Of a stretch of 64,000 nt of DNA, positions 23,049 to 64,000 are shown one piece after another. Each line of letters starts with the position of its first letter. Positions within the stretch are counted from its first letter, which is position 1. Origin of the DNA: Mesocentrotus franciscanus (taxonomy: Eukaryota > Echinodermata > Echinoidea > Camarodonta > Strongylocentrotidae); NCBI GenBank assembly GCA_037976565.1, contig CP137680.1, positions 23,974,671-24,038,670 of the forward strand, written 5' to 3'. The notes under the pieces were generated by a model. The model made no database searches, was not told the origin of the DNA, and was given only the letters and a program-made list of their open reading frames with translations. A program made the translations under genes and the position numbers.

Positions 23049-26000
23049 AGGGAATTGCTATTTGTACAGCTCTATATTATTCATATTGTAAGACAGCATG
23101 GCCAATAATATATCACTAGAAGCATGCAGAACGAACAATAAAAAATGGATGCAAAAAAAAGCACCTCTCAGGATCTACGAGCACTTCGCCAGAAAATAAC
23201 CTGCGATGGTTTGTTGACATCTTATATCTTATGAACATATTTTCAGTGCAACTAATGTATTTCTCAATTATAATAGTTTCATTGATTTTAAACATGAAAG
23301 TATTTTACACCATTTTAAAAGGGAAGTTGTTTAGAAACATTCAGGGCAAGGACAAATTATTGATTAAAAATTAACATGTGTTATTGTATGCAGCTGAATG
23401 TACAATGGCGTCTTTCTTACAAGCCATAGTGAAGCTACAACTGATTCCTTTTTTTTAATAATGCACTTTACATCAAAATAAAACCATGTCCAAAATTTAG
23501 AGTGAGGCAACAGATCAAACAGTTACAATGATACTGGTGAAGTAAGAGAAATAAGTGAAGAGGAGAGGACGAAACAGGCACTGAAAATGTTTTGATAAAC
23601 TTGTTTTATCTTCCTATATGCAATGATACAAATTATTGTACATCAATATTTATAATCAAGACATTTTAAAGTTTTGGAATATGTGACATGTATTCCCAAA
23701 ACCATTATGATTTTAAATTAACTAGTGAATGCCAGACTGAATTTAAAATATAAAAAAATCAATACACCAGTACCATACACACTGACTGAATCAAAGCATG
23801 CTACAACAAATATTTTGCTTTTATGGATACACGTATTCATTTATTAATGTCTAACAGATGCATAGAAAGAGATGGGGAACATTGAACATGTTGAAGATTG
23901 TAAGTACACTTTCCAATGGAACACTTCATCAACTTCCAACACAGACACAGATGAAATATTTCCATATAACCAATGTGTAGGTTACATAGTATCATTCCCA
24001 GAGCTGAAATTGACATTACTGAGGAAAATATCTATTAACTTTAGTTCACAATTATCACGAAACTAGGCAGTTAAAATGTCGACATGTATTAACTATAGTT
24101 CACAATTATCACCAAACTGGGCAGTTGGGCTTCAGGGATATTTCTATGCCTAAAATGGGAAATTTTTGATGGAAGTGGAGGTTTGATGCAGACTTGCAGT
24201 AGGGATTGGGGACAACACAATACAGACTAAGTACCTACATCTAATGAAACGAAATATAATCTCTCTATAGATTGTTTTATGTAACATAATGAACACACAA
24301 CCTTGTATATGGTAATGCACAGATATGTACATGTGTGGCCTTTGTTGCACACATGTAGCTATTTTCTCCTCTCACTATTTATTTACATGTATAGCATTCA
24401 TTTTGTCACAGTAGTATTTTGTGACAATCGACCTTTTCAAGACAATCATTCCACATTTTTTGGTTTGGCTTAATAACTTGATTCAGAGCCCTCAAAAAAT
24501 ATACCACATGCATGCAAGGGCAAAATTTCTGCACACACACAGCATCCCTTTTTTTCATGACTATACTGCATTTGATGCTAGGAATTTCAAAAAGGAAAAT
24601 AAGCTTTACAATCCTTAAATTGGCAACACGTTAAGAGATTCAAAGTCATTGATTTTCTATCAAAATTGGCAATTTTTTTCTTCTTCTCGACAGCATTCTC
24701 GCACATGTGTATTGTTTTCAGTGATATCACATGTGAACAATGTACGTAGCAATAAAACAAAAATATCATTGTTGCCAATTTGAAGAACAGTACGTGATCA
24801 ATTTATCCCTAAATATAAATCCTGTCCTGAAAGGTTTTAGCTTCATATCAAATGTGAGCAAGGCTCATTACATCCCTACAACATAATTAGTCAACAAAGG
24901 CAATTAATACTATGAGCGTAAATTGAATCGAATACGTGACATGTACTGCACATGTTGTATTAATACTGGTACTCATATTTTCTACATTCCAGTCTTCAGC
25001 TATCTAAATTAGATGTGTATGAGTGCAAGCAATCAAGGGTGATCATTGACTCTAACAAAACTTCAAAACCCCTATACATGTACATATATACCTTAATGAA
25101 GCTGCCATGTTTTCCAACACGTTCTCCAAGAGTGAGAGAGTTCTGCACTGGTCAATTTGTTTGTATTCAGTTGATTAAAATATTATACTCTACATGAATA
25201 ATAACCTACAAAGTTGAACAGTGTTATCTAGAATACAATTCTATCTGAATACATGTATCAATGCAATGTAGGAATACATTTACTGAACTATAAACTTAGC
25301 AGCATTATCCAGAAAGTACATTCAAGTGTGCCATCCGAATAAATGTACATGCTATTTACACTATATGAAGTTATGAATGTTTTAATGACTATACAGACAA
25401 GTTCATCTATTGCAATTTGAAGGTATCCAAAACAAGTTCCAGATAAATCGACAAAAATTACCACTTCATTCATATTTAACATATACCTATCAATATAAGT
25501 CTTGATGGCCTTCCCCAAGGCTTGTCTGAAATAGCAACAATTAATGCATGCACAGTGTAAGGTCCATGGAAAAGTAAAGCTGTTATAAACACATTCTCAA
25601 AGTAAAGCAAATGAAGCGATTCAAGGGAAGAAACGGTGATGAATTTAAATACACCGGTAAACTGCTTTTTATTGAGCCATTAAAGCTAGTTGTAGATGGT
25701 TTAGATAGTGTACAGTGCTGAGTACAAATACTTGACATCCATGATAACAACGTACTTTAAGGTCTGATATCTTTGTCTAGTAATCATAAACTTTCCTGTT
25801 AGTTTAGGCAAAAGAGTTACAATTTTACAATTTGTTAATGCATTTATATTTTTACCTCTGTCACGCCACCAAACGGACTCCACAATGACCCCAAACCTAC
25901 CAACTCTTGCCATTAAGGTGATGTCATATTTTGTCTGGTATGCCATCAGTCTAGGCATCATTTCACCATAACGTCATAAGTACAAGTTCAATGACCTCCC

Positions 26001-28181
26001 ATTGAAAAGCATGTTAGTTGTAATACACACGTTTCTATTTGATGTTGGTGAACTTGTTCTTATGACGGTTTCGTCAAATGCTGCCTCGGTTCTCGTTGGT
26101 GTGACTGGGGTTTTTGATGCCGACTTGCTCATTTACATATAATGAATATTCCTTACACTTTCAGATACAAATGACAGAATGGGAGATTATTTCCACTAAA
26201 ATGAATAAAATTCTAATGAATACATATATTTGAATACAGGGCAAGGCTTTTCTCCTAATTTTTCTAATACCACCTAGTGTGTTACAGGTTTGACTTCTTT
26301 AAGTACTGTTCATCACATGGGTCATTAGGGTCATTACAAGTACTGTTTCAATACTTTTACAAGAGTACAGAGAAAAAAAACAATAGGTGCATTACTGGTT
26401 AAATTATCATATTTCTTTAGCTAAATATCATAAATACATACATACATTTTTTTCCAAGACATAACAGGTTAAAGCCAAATCAAGCAAATCATCTATGCAT
26501 CATGTCTGATATTACTCTGATTTACAAGCAACATTCTTCACTAGCCAAACCTTAATCAATGTGATTAATTTACTGGAATGCAAAAGATAGGAATACTATG
26601 GACAACTGCAAAGAAAGGACGGAGAGAATATACTTTGCACAATATACACATAAAAAAGATATTTAACAGAACATTATGTAATGGACCAGCACACGTCCGA
26701 AATGTACATTCGAGATGACGATGATTGAGTACATTCTTCCTAACTACGGCATTAAATGTAAGCATATTAAATGAATTCACACACAAATATATTACAACAA
26801 TTTCTAAATAATCTTATTCATAATGCTTATAACGCTTTGAGGAATGAAGTTTGCAAAGAAGCCAATATCATGAAGAGGGGAGAATGGCTATACTCCAAAC
26901 GATATGATGATGTTTTGTGTCTAGTATTCCAGACTTTTGGAGAGCTTGATCATCACAATACATGAGGGTTTCAAACAGTTTGTTCAGAATTCAGTGCCAT
27001 TACCTAGTGCAGGAACTTTGAACATGACTATTACCCCAAACTTACTATGTTCCTCATCCCAACTCTAGAATCAACATAGGATCACAATATTCAAGAGCAA
27101 AGCCTATCCGCTCTGTACATCATCAACAATACTTTCATGTATATCCTTGATCCTATCACGGAGCTAGATATAATCCATCTAAAAAATATTGGAATTGCTA
27201 CCACTGTTGTGTTATTTGGTGCAGTATTTCTATGATACAAATGCCTCTGCAAATACTCACAAATTCCATTTCCAATCAACACCCAAGAAAACACTGGCAA
27301 ATAAATCTGACACACATATAGAAAGCCCTCTGAAATTATTAACTCTTCTATGTATGCACACATTCCACAACAATTTTTTTTTCTTACTACAAGGCAAACA
27401 TATACAAATGTTCCTAATTATTCATACATATGTACCATCCACAGATTACTAATTGAATATACTTCATCACTTGAGATAAAAAAATTTCCACAAGATGCTA
27501 TTATAATTACTCTCCTACCACAAAACCTCAATCAACATATTCCAAGAGTGAGAGGAGCATTCTTAAAACAACAAAAATACCCTATACCTTGAGATAAAAG
27601 GATATTCCTTGGTTTACCTGATATTTCTCTCTTTCATCTTTTACTGTTTAAGACGATGAACAACATGTTCTTTATCTATGCGAGTCACACCATAACAACA
27701 CAGGCATGAATATTTAATTGAGTTTCCAATTACTCTCTTAAAACTCTACACAATGACATTTTCATAAGAAGGCTGACTACACTCTTCGGCATATTGCGTA
27801 ATATATATTTTTTATCAATCAACTTTTTTTCTTCCTTCGGCATGATCAAATGAACCAACTTCAATGTGGAACCTTACATGTACGTCACCTGACATTAGTA
27901 CAAAGTCACCTGACACTCATTCCCTTTACATGGTCACTTGACATTGGCATAATGTCACCTGACATCCATCCCCTGTACATGGTCATCTGACAATGATATA
28001 ATAATATTCGGTTCTTGTATAGCGCATATCACATTATAATGTCTCTATGCGCTTCCAAAGAACTTTGGAAATATCATGTCACCTGACAATTTTGTCCATT
28101 TACAAGGTCACCTGATAGTGGTTTCCTTTACAATTTCTTTCCAGGAGTCTTTTTCTCTGCTATTTTCTTGCTTTCTCATCT
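23049..28181 (-). other. 3' flank of NEK1: 3' UTR plus intergenic DNA
   Basis: No further coding exon recognised on either strand. The part nearest the stop (to an unknown point) must be NEK1 3' UTR. Mostly AT-rich unique-looking sequence; the only clear structure is the TCACCTGACA repeat cluster at 27885-28117. Confidence 0.5.
27885..28117. repeat. TCACCTGACA repeat cluster in the NEK1 3' flank
   Basis: Seven copies of TCAYYTGAYA start near 27885, 27906, 27934, 27956, 27984, 28079 and 28108, with spacings alternating around 22 and 28. The wider gap is filled by a short GCGCATA repeat fragment (28005-28075). Five copies contain the E-box core CACCTG. Confidence 0.8.
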
Positions 28182-63523
<35,342 letters not shown>

Positions 63524-63556
63524 CTTGTCTTAGTTGTTCATATCATGTAGGAGATA
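63524..63556 (-). promoter_or_regulatory. NEK1: NEK1 5' UTR segment with two mini upstream ORFs
   Basis: Between a likely acceptor (TTGACAG, exon edge 63556) and the NEK1 ATG lie two overlapping tiny upstream ORFs: ATG ATA TGA at 63538-63546 and ATG AAC AAC TAA at 63530-63541. Both end before the main ATG, so they could damp translation. The first UTR exon and promoter are probably beyond the window or in 63600-64000 but were not identified. Confidence 0.5.
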
Positions 63557-64000
63557 CTGTCAATATCAGAAAATAAAATGATGCAGTGAATTAATCCACA
63601 TGACAAAATAAAGGCCTCAAACTCCTTCATCCATGCAAAGGACAAATGTACAAATCATTAATCCAAACCAAATATTTATTTATTTATATATTTAATTTAT
63701 TTAATCATGGTAAATCTCACATCTGCCTAAGAAGACTGCTTTTCAGCAATTCTGTGTTACAATTATAAAGCAGACATATAGATGATATAGACATCAAATT
63801 AAATATAAATACACATGAAAAACAAATTAAAGATGACATATAGTAAAACAAAGTGAAGAGAGAAAGCTAATGGACAAAAAAGAATTACAAACATAAAGAT
63901 ATATGATAAAAAGTGTCATATGAATGAAAAGGAACAAAAAAATTAAAGTAAAAAGCTAACATATTAAATGAAAATAACAAATAAAGATATATGATATAAA
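63557..64000 (-). other. Upstream of NEK1 coding exon 1
   Basis: AT-rich; contains the intron end that precedes the 5' UTR segment. No promoter or first exon could be recognised. Confidence 0.4.

Overview
This is an animal nuclear genome window: AT-rich, intron-rich, full of short non-autonomous transposons, LINE fragments and satellites. The encoded proteins and the very frequent palindrome TAGGCCTA suggest a marine invertebrate deuterostome, most likely an echinoderm. Species was not determined; the call is inference.

The main gene lies on the minus strand and fills the right half. It is a complete NEK1 (NIMA-related kinase 1) coding region running from the ATG at 63523 to the stop at 28182. 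I could place 36 coding exons whose phases all agree, giving about 1,335 residues if three single-base frame breaks (exons 16, 19 and 31) are read as sequence errors or lesions. It has an N-terminal Nek kinase domain, a basic coiled-coil middle, a Pro/Ser-rich linker and an acidic C-terminal region ending in the family tail EDNDE. Unusual points are a GC-AG first intron, a one-codon deletion in the ATP-binding glycine loop, a tandemly duplicated 29-bp exon that looks mutually exclusive, and a last exon with only 14 coding bases.

From about 18.19 to 21.69 kb, on the plus strand, lies a chimeric duplicate. An inverted copy of the NEK1 exon 24 to exon 27 region (exons 25 and 26 deleted) is fused inside the exon 27 copy, in frame, to the 3' end of a CBP/p300 coactivator gene (NCBD-like segment, Gln-rich tail and the terminal KFVE exon with stop). 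The NEK1 exon 24 copy is broken; the fused exon and the last CBP exon are open and splice-compatible. The CBP part was itself partly duplicated in tandem, and a 5'-truncated LINE landed just downstream.

Left third (1-18 kb): no host gene recognised. It holds nested hAT-like elements (22-1254), a higher-order satellite (2033-3850), GCGCGTAGC-family elements, a TAG microsatellite, TTAA-flanked MITEs, scrambled LINE pieces, a 159-bp minisatellite and a degenerate repeat carrying nuclear-receptor-like DR1 motifs.

NEK1 introns: tRNA-like SINEs, two copies of one hAT-like element with perfect 8-bp target duplications, mariner-like TA MITEs, TTAA MITEs, a LINE 3' end whose AAT tail supplies the splice donor of exon 33, and a larger CRE-containing palindromic element in intron 20.
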